A stretch of 64,000 nt of DNA from Mesostigma viride (taxonomy: Eukaryota > Streptophyta > Mesostigmatophyceae > Mesostigmatales > Mesostigmataceae): NCBI GenBank assembly GCA_009746045.1, contig RPFO01000127.1, forward strand, positions 1,366,538 to 1,430,537, read 5' to 3'. Of the stretch, positions 1 through 11,800 are shown piece after piece. Positions within the stretch are counted from its first letter, which is position 1, and each line of letters starts with the position of its first letter. The notes beneath the pieces are model-generated. The model ran no database searches. It was not told where the DNA came from and worked only from the letters and a program-made list of their open reading frames with translations. Made by a program: the position numbers and the translations under genes.

Positions 1-51
1 CATTCTTTCTGTCCATTTTCCCAGAGATCTTGCTCTCGCAGTTCTCTAGAA

Positions 52-1934
52 ATGGAGATGGTGCAGAGCACGCGTAAGCCGAACACGGGAGGCAGCGGCG
101 CCGAAGCTTCTCCTGCGGACGCTGGGGGAAATGCCGCGTCGGCCTCCCTCGTGACTGTCGACAAATTGTTGCGTTGCGCGGATGATATCGAGGCAGAACG
201 CCCTCGCGTGGCGTACCTCTGTGAGTTACTTAATCAATGGCCATTGAGGCTTTTGCCATCCGAAAAAGGCAAAGTTGTCTGCAAAGCTGTTTGTGTGTGA
301 ATCTATTTATCATGATCGTCTGTCATATATATTGACATTTCAGACAACATTGTTTACCTGTTCTTCCCATATCAAGTCTGTCTGTTTCAAAGGTCTTGAT
401 GTCATTTGACTTTATGGTTATACCTGCTATTGATGTCTTATCAACTAGGATGACCTCTTGATCACTTTGTCAAGCTTACTGCTTCATGCACTTTTTCAAA
501 TGCGCTCTGCTTCATCCTTCTGCATCCACACAACGTCCATTGTGCGATCTTTCCTGTAAGGCAGCCGAACCCTAAGAGACAGTGATAGGAAGTCAATAAA
601 CGTGTGACCCTATCTGTGCCTCGGTGAAAAACGTGGGAGCTATCAATTAGCCAAGGAGTTTCATGCCCAGTTGGCTGTCCAGCAGGGTGAAAATCTGCTC
701 GGAGTGGGCCTCCTGGCCTGCAACTGAAGCACGCGTGCCTTTGCTAGCCAGCCTGTGTTTACATGGCATCTATTTTACCTGATATGTATTCATTGCGTGG
801 CTACCCTAACCCCTTGAACCTGTCTTCTTCCCAGGCCGTCTGCGGGCGTTATACGAGGCCGTGCGCCTGCACGGACGTGGCCACATCCAGTTCAAAACCG
901 AGCTGTTCAACCGGGTTCGAAATGTGAGTGCTCTCTTTTGGGTCACGGTAATGCGAGTGGCAGTTTCGAGAATTAGAATTGCCTTGCAGTGCCAGGTTGG
1001 AATTGGATGTAGGTTGAGGGCCTGTGAGTCTCATCAACAGTATAGCTTGTCTTGGTCCATAACGCGGCCACTGCTTGGGCAGGGGATGAAACCTCACCAG
1101 CGGGCGAGTGGACAACTAGAACGATAGCAACAGCCACCCTCCCTCCCCCCCCTCCCCCCGGAGGATTTATGTATGGTCTCACAGCACGGTCAATTTTCCA
1201 TGTAAGGAGCATACCGGCCATTGACAAGGGGTAATTCTGCGGCTGTTGTTGGAGTTCATTTTGTTGCTATTGTGGGCCCTAGGTAGCATGCATATCGTCG
1301 ACCGTATACAGCCCCTACATGGGACCTGGAAACGTTTTCTTTACGTGCCCAGCGATCCTTTGACATGCGCTTTTCTTAATAGATGAGGTTGTGATCCATG
1401 GCCTTGCTTGTGCTGCCACATGCATAAGCCCTTTTCTGGCTTGGTTGGAGACGCAGTGCGCTTTTCCCCGCCATCAACAACAGGTGCTGCCAGGATTCGA
1501 CTGCAGGACCTCCGTGTCCATTCTTGCTTTTCCTATGCAGCGCCTTGCTGCCGCCGTGGCCCATATTGAGCTCGTGAGCATCTCCAATGTATCGTGTTGC
1601 TACCTCTAGGCCATGTGGCTACTTGGCTAGTATCCTTCATCGTTGTTTGAGCGCTATTGTATTAGATCAGAGTTTCGCCTGTGCTTAAGCTTGGTCTCAG
1701 CTACGCTGGTTGATGTTTATGCCGTATGTGATTGAGATCTATCGGAGCGGGCTATTGTGAGGAATGCTCATCTCGACCATGGACGCACATGCTTGCTCCG
1801 CTTGTGCTGCAGGAGGAGCAACCCACGCGGGAGGCCCGGCGTGAGATCACGGACCAAGAAGAGCTGACGGTCTTTTTCCTCGAATACGCTGACAGGGCCA
1901 ACCGGCGGTGGCGCAGTGGAGAGAAAAGTGACCG
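52..1934 (+). CDS. GSL: Callose synthase exons 1-3: N-terminal region
   Basis: Exons 52-220, 835-923 and 1813-1934. A Gly/Ala/Ser-rich leader of about 35 residues is followed by VDKLLRCADDIEAERPRVAY, which matches the plant pattern of a short helix then PRVAYLCRF. The Cys codon is split between exons 1 and 2 (T|GC). Exon 2 carries GHIQFKTELFNRVRN, equivalent to plant RQFKTALLQRLE. Intron 1 (221-834), intron 2 (924-1812) and intron 3 (1935-2369) show no gene; intron 3 is strongly pyrimidine-rich before its acceptor. Confidence 0.85.
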
Positions 1935-4900
1935 GTATGTTATTTACAGTTTGTAGAATCGAGTGGTTTTGAGGGGGGGAGTCGTTGCCATTTTCGGCAT
2001 GCTTCCTCTGCAGCTGTCATGTACACCCGTTAGTCGTTTGAGTGCAGCTTAAGTTGGCTTTCCCATCCCACCCTTTCCCGTCCCCTGCGTTTCTTCCCAT
2101 CCCACTTTCCCATCCCCTGCGCTCTTTTGTCCCCTCTCTCAATTTCTCCCCATCTCGTCCTCCCTTCCCTCCTCTCCCTCTCACCCCCTCTTCCCCTAAT
2201 ATCTTACCTTCCTGGTTTCACCGTCCTTTTTCGTCCCCCTTGCCAACTACACCTGCTTGCCAACTGCTCTCTCCATTGCAATCAATTTCAAAACCCACAA
2301 CCCGAAACACTCCCCCCCCCTCCCCCTCCCTTCCTAAACACTGCCCCCCTCCCCCCCCTCCCTGTTCAGCGAGGAGATGTCGGCCATGTTCACCAACGCA
2401 TACATCGTGTTCGAGGTGCTGCGCCGGCACGTAGACGAGGTGCTGCGCAAGCAGTCCGAGGACCCGAGCTCCTCCTCTTCCAGCAAACCGCTGACTGAGG
2501 AGGTATTCCGCATGGGCGCGGAGACAGAGCGCAAGGCGCGCGAGCTCTCCCGCAAGGTCTACAACATGGTCCCCCTGGACGTGCAGCCGCCGGGGCTGTT
2601 GGACCGCAGTGTCTCCCGCAGCGAGCACTTCTCTTCTACTGCCGCCCCGGTGGCGCGTGTCTTGGATGACAGCATGCTGCCGGAGGTCCAGGCAGCGGTC
2701 GAGGCGCTCCAGGGGGCGTCCCGGCTCCCCCCTCCCCCCGGCATCCAGCACCAGTTCACGCCCACGTGCGACGTCTTTGACTGGCTCCAGGTCATGTTCG
2801 GGTTCCAGCGCTCCAACGCCAGTAACCAGCGTGAGCACCTCGTGCTCCTGCTGGCGATGGGGCAGAGCCGCCAGGTGGCGCCCATCCACGAGCACGCAGC
2901 CCGCCTGCGCCACCTGGACGACAAAGTCGTGCGCTGGGTCTGGGACAAGACGCTAGCAAACTACAAGTACTGGTGCAGCTCGCTCGATATCGAGCCGGTG
3001 ACCGAGCTGGCCATCAAGGCGCTCTCGGCGAGCCAGGGCCCGCAGGAGGTGAAGTACCGGCTTGTCTTTGTGTGCCTGTACCTGCTGGTGTGGGGCGAGG
3101 CAGCCAACCTGCGCTTCCTGCCCGAGTGCCTCTGCTATATCTTCCACCGCATGGCGCACGACACGCATGACGTGCTGGAACGCAAGGTGGACCCGAAGAC
3201 GGGGTCGCTGCGCAGACCTGCGATCGGGGGCCCCGAGTTCACCTTTCTGGAGCAGGTGCGTGCGCGCGCTCCTAGTTACATGACTACAGTAATAGTCATA
3301 GTAATTGTGGTAATAATGGGGCTTTCGGGCGCAGATGCGCATGCGCTTGCATGTGGCTTGACGGAGCCTTGTGGCTGATCTGTAATCGGGGACTCTGCTC
3401 CTTTGAGCCGAGTGGTTGTGATCGTCGACCGCTGCTGGCAGCCATGGCATTGCCATTGGGCTGTCTGTCTTTCCATGGGGCCAGCTGCAGAAGGGGCCTT
3501 TCATTTAATGGAAGCGATGGCAGAAATCATTGGCATGCGCCCATCACGTCCCTTGTATCAGGACACCACTAGGCAGGCATCGCTTGCATGGCGTTCATCA
3601 CTGATGCTGTACTTTGTCTGTCTCTGCCTCCGGGGCTTTGGCGGCGTATGCCTTCAACCTCTCTCCCATCTGCCCCTTAGCAGCATGCCGAGCCTACCGC
3701 TTCGCAAGGCAACCGCCCAAGCACTGTAGTGACCAGTGTAGTGACCAATGGGTCTAGTGCAGCGTACTACAGCTTCGCAAGGCAACCGCCCAAGCACTGT
3801 AGTGACCAGTATAGTGACCAATGGGTCTAGTACAGCATACTAGAGCTTCGCAAGGCAACCGCCCAAGCTCTGTAGAGACCAGTATAGTGACCAATGGGTC
3901 TAGTACAGCATACTACAGCTTCGCAAGGCAACCGCCCAAGCTCTGTAGAGACCAGTATAGTGATCAATGGGTCCAGTACAGCATACTACAGCTTCGCGAG
4001 GCACCCCCTTTTAAGTGGGGGGGAATTAGGAAAAGGTTGGCCATGCCCTATTTGATGCCCTCACTCCCGCCTTTTTGGGGAAAAAATCCCCCCTCCGATA
4101 GGCTCAACTGTCACTATGCTTCGGATCCCTACAGCCTGATATGCAACCTCCCCTCCGGACTGTCTTCTCATTCCCCCAACCTACCTGTCCCCCGACCCGC
4201 CTTCTCCCCCCCTGCCAGGTGGTCAAGCCGGTCTACACGATGGTGCGCAAGGAGCACGGCAACGCGACCGTGCGCGACAAGGAGAACGTTGTCTCCGTGC
4301 TCAGCCCCTCGCTCTGGAAGAACTACGACGACATCAACGAGTACTTCTGGACGAACCGCTGCATGGTCCTGGGCTGGCCCTGGCATGGCCAGAAGGACTT
4401 CTTCCAGACCACCGAGTCGCTCCGCTCCAAGGTCCAAGCACAGGACTCGGTCCTAGCCATGGACATCGAGGGGGCGAGCGGCATCGGCGCCTACTCCTCC
4501 ATGAGGCGCCACGACAAGAAGGACTCTCGGGGCTGCTGCAGCTGCCTCCTGGCGCGCTGGTTCCGGTCAGCGAAAGCCAGGCTGGCCACGCCCACCGCCA
4601 AGACGGCCCTGGAGCGGCGCTCCTTCTTCATGGTCCTGCGCGCTTTCCCCTCCTACCTGGGCTTCATCATCATCACCCTGATCGCGATGATCCTGTTTGC
4701 GTTCCGCAACCCCGACCGCCAGTCGCATGATGTGAACCTCAACCTGGTCTTCCCTGAGTTCATGGCAGAACTCGTCGAGGCCGGGTTCCGCGCCGCCAAC
4801 GCGACCACGTTTGAGCGGGTTGAGCCGGACTCAGACGAGGGAGGCCTGCTCCCGACCAGAATCAACTGGGACGATTTCTTCATGCGTAGCCACTTTTGGC

Positions 4901-5784
4901 GGTCCACGGGCGTGTGCGTGTGTGCGTACGCACTCCTGCACACGCTGCAGGCCATCCTCGAGGTGCACGCATCGCTCCGCATCCTCATCCGCATGGCGCG
5001 CCTCAAGGCGCTCAAGCTGCTGCTGCAGGTGCTGCTGCACGGCTGCTGGTCGGCGGCGTTTGTGTTCGCCTATTACCGCATGATGGAGGAGTGCTGCGTG
5101 GATAAGTACGGGAACCGCATTCCGCAGCCCACCGAGTATGACTATACATTCCTCGAGATGGTCGGGTTATACGTGCTCCCGGACGTGCTGCGCTTTGTGC
5201 TCACGGGCTGGCCTCGCCTACAGCGATGGGCCAAGCAGTCCAACCTCTCGGCCGTCAAGCTCGTCCGCTGGTGGTTCACCTCGGAGGCCTACGTTGGCCG
5301 GGAGATGATCGAGAGGACGCACCACAAGCTCTTCTACGTGCTCTTCTGGCTCGTGCTCGCGGGATGCAAGCTGCTCTTCTCTTACTTCTTCCAGGCAAGC
5401 GCGACTATAAATGCCACGTTGGATTGTGTACAGTTCTTGCTCTTGCTCACCGGGTGCAAGCTGCTCTTCTCCTCCTTGCAGGCAAGCGCGGCTATAAGTA
5501 TAATATACATTACTTAGTATAGTAGTATAAAGATTAGAAATATGTTGTTATGGCTCGTGCTTGTGGGATGCAAGCTGCTCTTCTCCTACTGCTTCCAGGC
5601 ATGCGCCTGGGCAGACAGCACCACTAAATTGAATACCACTTACAGCAGTAGACGTAGTTGCATTGCAAAGCTGTAGCATAGATTCTGAAAGAAAAACTGC
5701 TTCGCCTTAATACAGCCATCGGTTTCTGCTGCGATATGGAGTGAGAAACGGTGCTGTTATGATTGGTATAGGTCATGATGTTGA

Positions 5785-5859
<75 letters not shown>

Positions 5860-8800
5860 TAGTTTTGGTGTACTTGAAGGCATGGCTTGGAATTGCATTG
5901 TGTTGTTTTGGGAGTGCGCATGCAGCCACGTGTGTCGCCTGATTGCCCATTCCGTGGTTGGATCGCTGTTGCTGGTTGGATCGCTTTCACTCCTGATTGC
6001 CCGTTCGCTGGTTGGATCGCTGTTGCTGGTTGGATCGCTTTCACTCCTGATTGCCCGTTCGGTGGTTGGATCGCTGTTGCTGGTTGGATCGCTTTCACTC
6101 CTGGTTGCCCGTTCCGTGGTTGGATCGCTGTTGCTGGTTGGATCGCTTTCACTCCTGATTGCCCGTTCCGTGGTTGGATCGCTGTTGCTGGTTGGATCGC
6201 TTTCACTCCTGGTTGCCCGTTCCGTGGTTGGATCGCTGTTGCTGGTTGGATCGCTTTCACTCCTGATTGCCCGTTCCGTGGTTGGATCGCTGTTGCTGGT
6301 TGGATCGCTTTCACTCCTGATTGCCCGTTCGCTGGTTGGATCGCTGTTGCTGGTTGGATCGCTTTCACTCCTGATTGCCCGTTCGGTGGTTGGATCGCTG
6401 TTGCTGGTTGGATCGCTTTCACGCCTGATTGCCCGTTCCGTGGTTGGATCGCTGTTGCTGGTTGGATCGCTTTCACTCCTGGTTGCCCGTTCCGTGGTTG
6501 GATCGCTGTTGCTGGTTGGATCGCTTTCACTCCTGATTGCCCGTTCGGTGGTTGGATCGCTGTTGCTGGTTGGATCGCTTTCACTCCTGATTGCCCGTTC
6601 CGTGGTTGGATCGCTGTTGCTGGTTGGATCGCTTTCACTCCTGATTGCCCGTTCCGTGGTTGGATCGCTGTTGCTGGTTGGATCGCTTTCACTGCTGATG
6701 GCCCGTTCCGTGGTTGGATCGCTGTTGCTGGTTGGATCGCTTTCACTCCCGGTTGCCCGTTCCGTGGTTGGATCGCTGTTGCTGGTTGGATCGCTTTCAC
6801 TCCTGATGGCCCGTTCGCTGGTTGGATCGCTGTTGCTGGTTGGATCGCTTTCACTCCTGATTGCCCGTTCCGTGGTTGGATCGCTGTTGCTGGTTGGATC
6901 GCTTTCACTGCTGATGGCCCGTTCCGTGGTTGGATCGCTGTTGCTGGTTGGATCGCTTTCACTCCTGATTGCCCGTTCCGTGGTTGGATCGCTGTTGCTG
7001 GTTGGATCGCTTTCACTCCTGATTGCCCGTTCCGTGGTTGGATCGCTGTTGCTGGTTGGATCGCTTTCACTCTGCTATATCCCCCCCTTTCGCTGACCCG
7101 CTGTGCCATCGATTTCCCTGTCTCCCAATATGTCCGCTCGTGCCTGTTTTGCGCTGCTCGCCCCCGTACCGGTTTCGGCAGGTCAAGCCGCTGGTGAATG
7201 TGTCCCGCAACATGTGGCGTGACTGCTCTGTCCAGTACAACTGGTTCGAGTTTGCGCCAGGCACGTTCTGCGTGGCGGCGTTTGGCACAACTTGTCAATA
7301 TATTCAGCTGTACGGTAGATCATGCAGCGCCTTACAGGTGGTCCTCGATGTTTCGAGTGATCGATCCAATGCGTCCAAGGGGCCGCTAAGTGGCAAAGGA
7401 TGCGATAGTGAATGGCTGGAGATTAGCCTAGCAAGAAATGCTTCTTCTTCTTTTCACTCTGGCAGCGATTTGCTCCAGCTTCTTGCTTCTACATGACAGT
7501 TCTCCTTTCCAGAATAAATTCTGTATGCAGTTCTTGTTTCTTCTCTGCCCTGGTTTCAGGCACTACACAAATGCCTTAACGTTATGCAATGTTGCGTGGT
7601 TATGTTCAGTATCTGATTGGCTGGTTGGCCTGTTGGCTCGTCCAGGTACGGGGCCACCCAGTGGGCAAGTCAGTCTCCTGCTCTATGTCAAACAGCCATG
7701 GCATGTGGATAGTGTCAAGCAGAGATACATAGATTGTTTGCGCACTTCCTCCCTCGCGTGCTGTTTCTTTACACCGTTGAGGCTCATACTGACGGTTGGT
7801 AGCTTTATGCAACTTCGTTGGGGATGCGAGGAACAAGGCAGATGAAGAGCCTGGCTGTTGGCACGTGAAAAATCGGTTGCTGGTGAGCCTGGGACGAGGG
7901 TGTTGGGTGTCGTGACTGGCACCTAGTGCGGCACTCTATACTTGTGTGTGCACATTGTCAAAGCAACGCGGTACCCGTGGCATCTGATGTGCGTGCGATT
8001 GTCAGATTCCACTGCAATGTGGTACCCCTGGCGTCTAATGCGTGTGTGATTGCCAGACTAATACAGCACCATCGTGGGCTCGAGCTCCCTGCAAATGTGT
8101 GGGGCTGTTGCAGGTTGCGTCAACTTTGGTGTAACCATCTTCCACCTGTGGGTGCCCACAGTCCCTGTAAGTGCCTTCTGCTTCCCTGCAAATGCTTGGG
8201 TTCTGGACCCCTTAAATTACCATAGCTCGCTCTTTTTTGCAATCCTAGCTTAGAAAGGCCAGGAGTTAACTGTGTGGCATAGCTGAAAACCACTGCAAAC
8301 TTCTTCCAATTTTACTGTGCAAAAGATTTCTTATATTTAGGCATCCCCCAGCAGGTTTGTTTGGGCAAAAAAAGTGAAGGAAATTAAAAACAAGTTTGCT
8401 GATGGAAAGTTACCAAATGATTCAAGGGCGCACGGCTGAGATCTTGAGATTAGCACTTCCTCAATGTGGGAGAGCACCGCGTGGCCAGCGTCCCCACAAT
8501 ATCGTAGCTTATGGCATAGTCATGGCACGACCGAGCAGTGGCATGCAGTAGAATTTGTTGGGATAAAATGGGGGAATGCAATGGGAGTGCGGCTGCAAGT
8601 TGAAAATGCCTTTTTCGTTTATTTACCATCAGGTTGATCTTCCCTGATTTTTCTGCTGAGAGCTACCAATGATGTGTGTTATGGTTGTAGCCATAATACC
8701 TATGGGTTATAGCAAGCTTGTGTGATTCTTCTTGGCTGCATGTCGAGGCTTAATAACAGGTGCTAGTAGTTCATGGCTAGACTTGGCAGGGTTGTAGCAT

Positions 8801-11800
8801 CGGCAACAGAGGGTGCTGTACTTGCCTCGAGGCTGATGTCGCAAGTGACATCTATTGCTCCTTGTTGGCTTTGGAGGTCGCTTCCTTCAAGTTGTGAGCA
8901 TTGATGAATTTAGCTTATGCAAGCATACTTTTTTATCTTTTAATGGGCTGCAGCTGAGGCCGAACACAGCAACCTCCAATACCATTGTTACGACCCTGCC
9001 TGGTCCCACAAATGCCTGGGACGAATGGCCTGATATTTCGCCCCGAGACGCATCCCACGAAGGGATGTGATGCAGATGTGATGATGCCCAGCGTGTTTGA
9101 GGTGTCAACGCACCACATGCGGTAACTCCCACCAGGGCAAAGCACTTATCATACAGAGTCACAAAGGGAATTTCATGAGATCGGGCCACACAAAAAATTA
9201 GTTTTTTTTTCCCAAGGTGATCACACGAGAGAGTTGGGCTGACAATGTGAAATGGTAAGGCTTAATTTTGCGGCATGGCCATTCCTTGGGGGGGTGGGGG
9301 GGTGTAGGGGGGGTTTCCTCACGTGTTTTGAATGGCAGTGCCAGCTTGTTGGCCCAAAGATCCTTTTTCCCTCTGGCATACGTGAACCCACGTGTGCCTC
9401 CCCGCTGTGCCGGTTTAGGATTTCCCGGGCCTTTTGTGATGGGACGCTCTGAGCCTGTTCACTTGGCTTTAGGGGGGTGAGTCATGGGGGGTGAGGGAAC
9501 AGGTTGAGTCAATGGGAATGAGTGTGTGCCCAGCCTCTGCGTCCCCACCTTGATTGACTGAGTGACCCCGTGCCCCGCCCTGGGTCTCCTGCAGGTGTAC
9601 ATCATCGACATGGGAATCTGGTACTCGATCTTCTCCACGCTCCTGGGGGCGTTCAGCGGGGGAAGGGCACGCCAAGGAGAGGTGGGTACGCGGTCTTTCT
9701 GTCAGCAGTTAGCGCTTTCAACTGCTATCAAAAGAAGATTGTTCCCAAGTATCCTTCAGCCCCCCTGTTCTGATGTCCGCTTTGTCTATGTCCGTATTTT
9801 TCTGCCCATCCGCATTTTGGTTTGTTTGTACACAAGCGTGTGTGCAAGGTAAACATGTGGTAAATCATGGTTTTTGATAATCAGTTTAAATTCTCTTCAG
9901 ACTTCTGTCTTTAACCTGCCATGCCTTGAGGTCATGAGATATGGATACGGCAGACGAAGCACAAGTCAGAAAAAGTATCCGGTCATACAAGCAGCAAATG
10001 GGTTGCGCCCACTACTTCGTATGCTCTCCTAGCCACCTGGCCCTTTCCAGGATGACCTCCTACTCACACATGCACAAGTCGAGTATCCCATGACCAGGTA
10101 GATGGCGTTGATGCCTGGAATGGGTGTGGCAAAGACTGTCGTTCATATCATGGATGGAATGTGTGTGACATGGACTTGCACGCATCTAACTCATAAATGC
10201 TGGTGCTTTTTTTCCTGCGGGCCCGCTGCCCTGCGTGCTTGGCCGTGGCGGTTGGTTTATCGTCGCTGTTCCAGATTCGGAACATGACCATGCTGCGTGC
10301 GCGCTTCGAGACGTTCCCCCGCGCGTTCAGCAACAAGTTCATGCCCACCGATGAGGGGCCGACAGCCAATCGGTATGGCGTATGCATTAACGATTGTAGA
10401 TGGATGACGTATTATTAACGGATATTTGGAACTCGAATTTAGATGATAATTGATGTTACCATAGTCAATGCTCATATTCATGGCTCAACCCTCCTAATAC
10501 AAATGCAATGGCCGCATCTTCAGTGAGAGCTCACCTGTCGCCATGCTCTGCATCTTTTGCCTCATGTAACCAGTTTTGCCTGTTTCTCTGTCCACAATGG
10601 GGTGGGCAAATCCTTAGGGTCAGCAGTTTGGCTTGTTCGTACCCGCATTTTGTTACCCTGACAAATTCATGTCCATCGTGCAGGTACTGTTCTGCACCGC
10701 AAGTTGCTTGCCAATCAACCAAGAAAGCAACCAAAGGGAATGCCCATGCCTTGGCAATGCGCCGAGTCATGAATGTGCTCTTGTGCCGCGGTTCTGAAGA
10801 CTTCTCCTCCCCTTGTTGCGTGCGGCTGTGCATCCCCGCATTTGTGCTTCTTGGCTCTGTCTTCCTCGGCACCTTTGGTTCCTGCACATGCATCCGCGGC
10901 GCGGGGTCTCCTCTGTCCCCCACCTATTTATTGAACATTATTATTATCATCATCATTATTTAATGGTGGTGTAAGCAGGGGCCGCATCTCAGACATGAGC
11001 GCGCACCGCTCGCCCCCTCCACGTGGCGCCATGTCCCTCCTGCCCTCCATCATGGACTCGCATCGAAGCAGCGGTGCCAACAGCACGCAGCCGCTGGTCC
11101 GGAGGGTGAGCAGTGTGGAAATCACCATGATGGTTCAACAGTCTCGGCCGTTCTTGCCTGGTGTCTAGGTTCCTAATAGCACGCGGTGTGTGGCATGGGC
11201 ATGTGTGAGCCTAGAGCTTCCAAACAAATGGGCTAAATTGTATCGGATTCAGACATGCGGACGTTATGCTATCAGCGGTTGGTCTTTACTCTAGTTGCAA
11301 CCCCGTGATGCCTTCCTTCCCTTATTTAGTGATAGTTTGATCAGCTGGCAACGGGGCAGTTTAGAATGGGTGTGTTACTAGCCGGTACGTCACATTCAGC
11401 CTTGTCGAGATAGCTTGTGGTGGGCCCTGACTTCGTGCTGGTGCAGATGCCAGCTCATAACCGTCACAGGCACGTCACTACCCTTTCACTCGCAGACCGA
11501 CATCCCACGACACTGCGCATTTGACCAGGAGAGGCGGTGTGAGCTAGCCAAATCTGGTCTCGTACTTTCGTACAGGAATTAGACTGTCATGTTGAGTGCC
11601 TGCGTCATATTAGTTCATCGCAATTAATTCAGTTACTAGTGCACTCGCTCCCTCAGGATGGCCCAGACTATCAGAGGCCTTCGAGCCCCATGCGCGGAGT
11701 ATGTAAATTCAAACGCTGGGCGCTCACAGCTTGATATGTCTATGAAGAAGCCACACTTCCTCTAGGCACCGTATCCGGGATCGCTGCACACCCTGCCGCA

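Noticed and set aside
5741-7298. Long ORFs (436-513 codons) in three frames over the 54-bp repeat
   Set aside because: They exist only because the repeat unit is a multiple of three and lacks stops; they lie inside an intron and have no recognisable domain.
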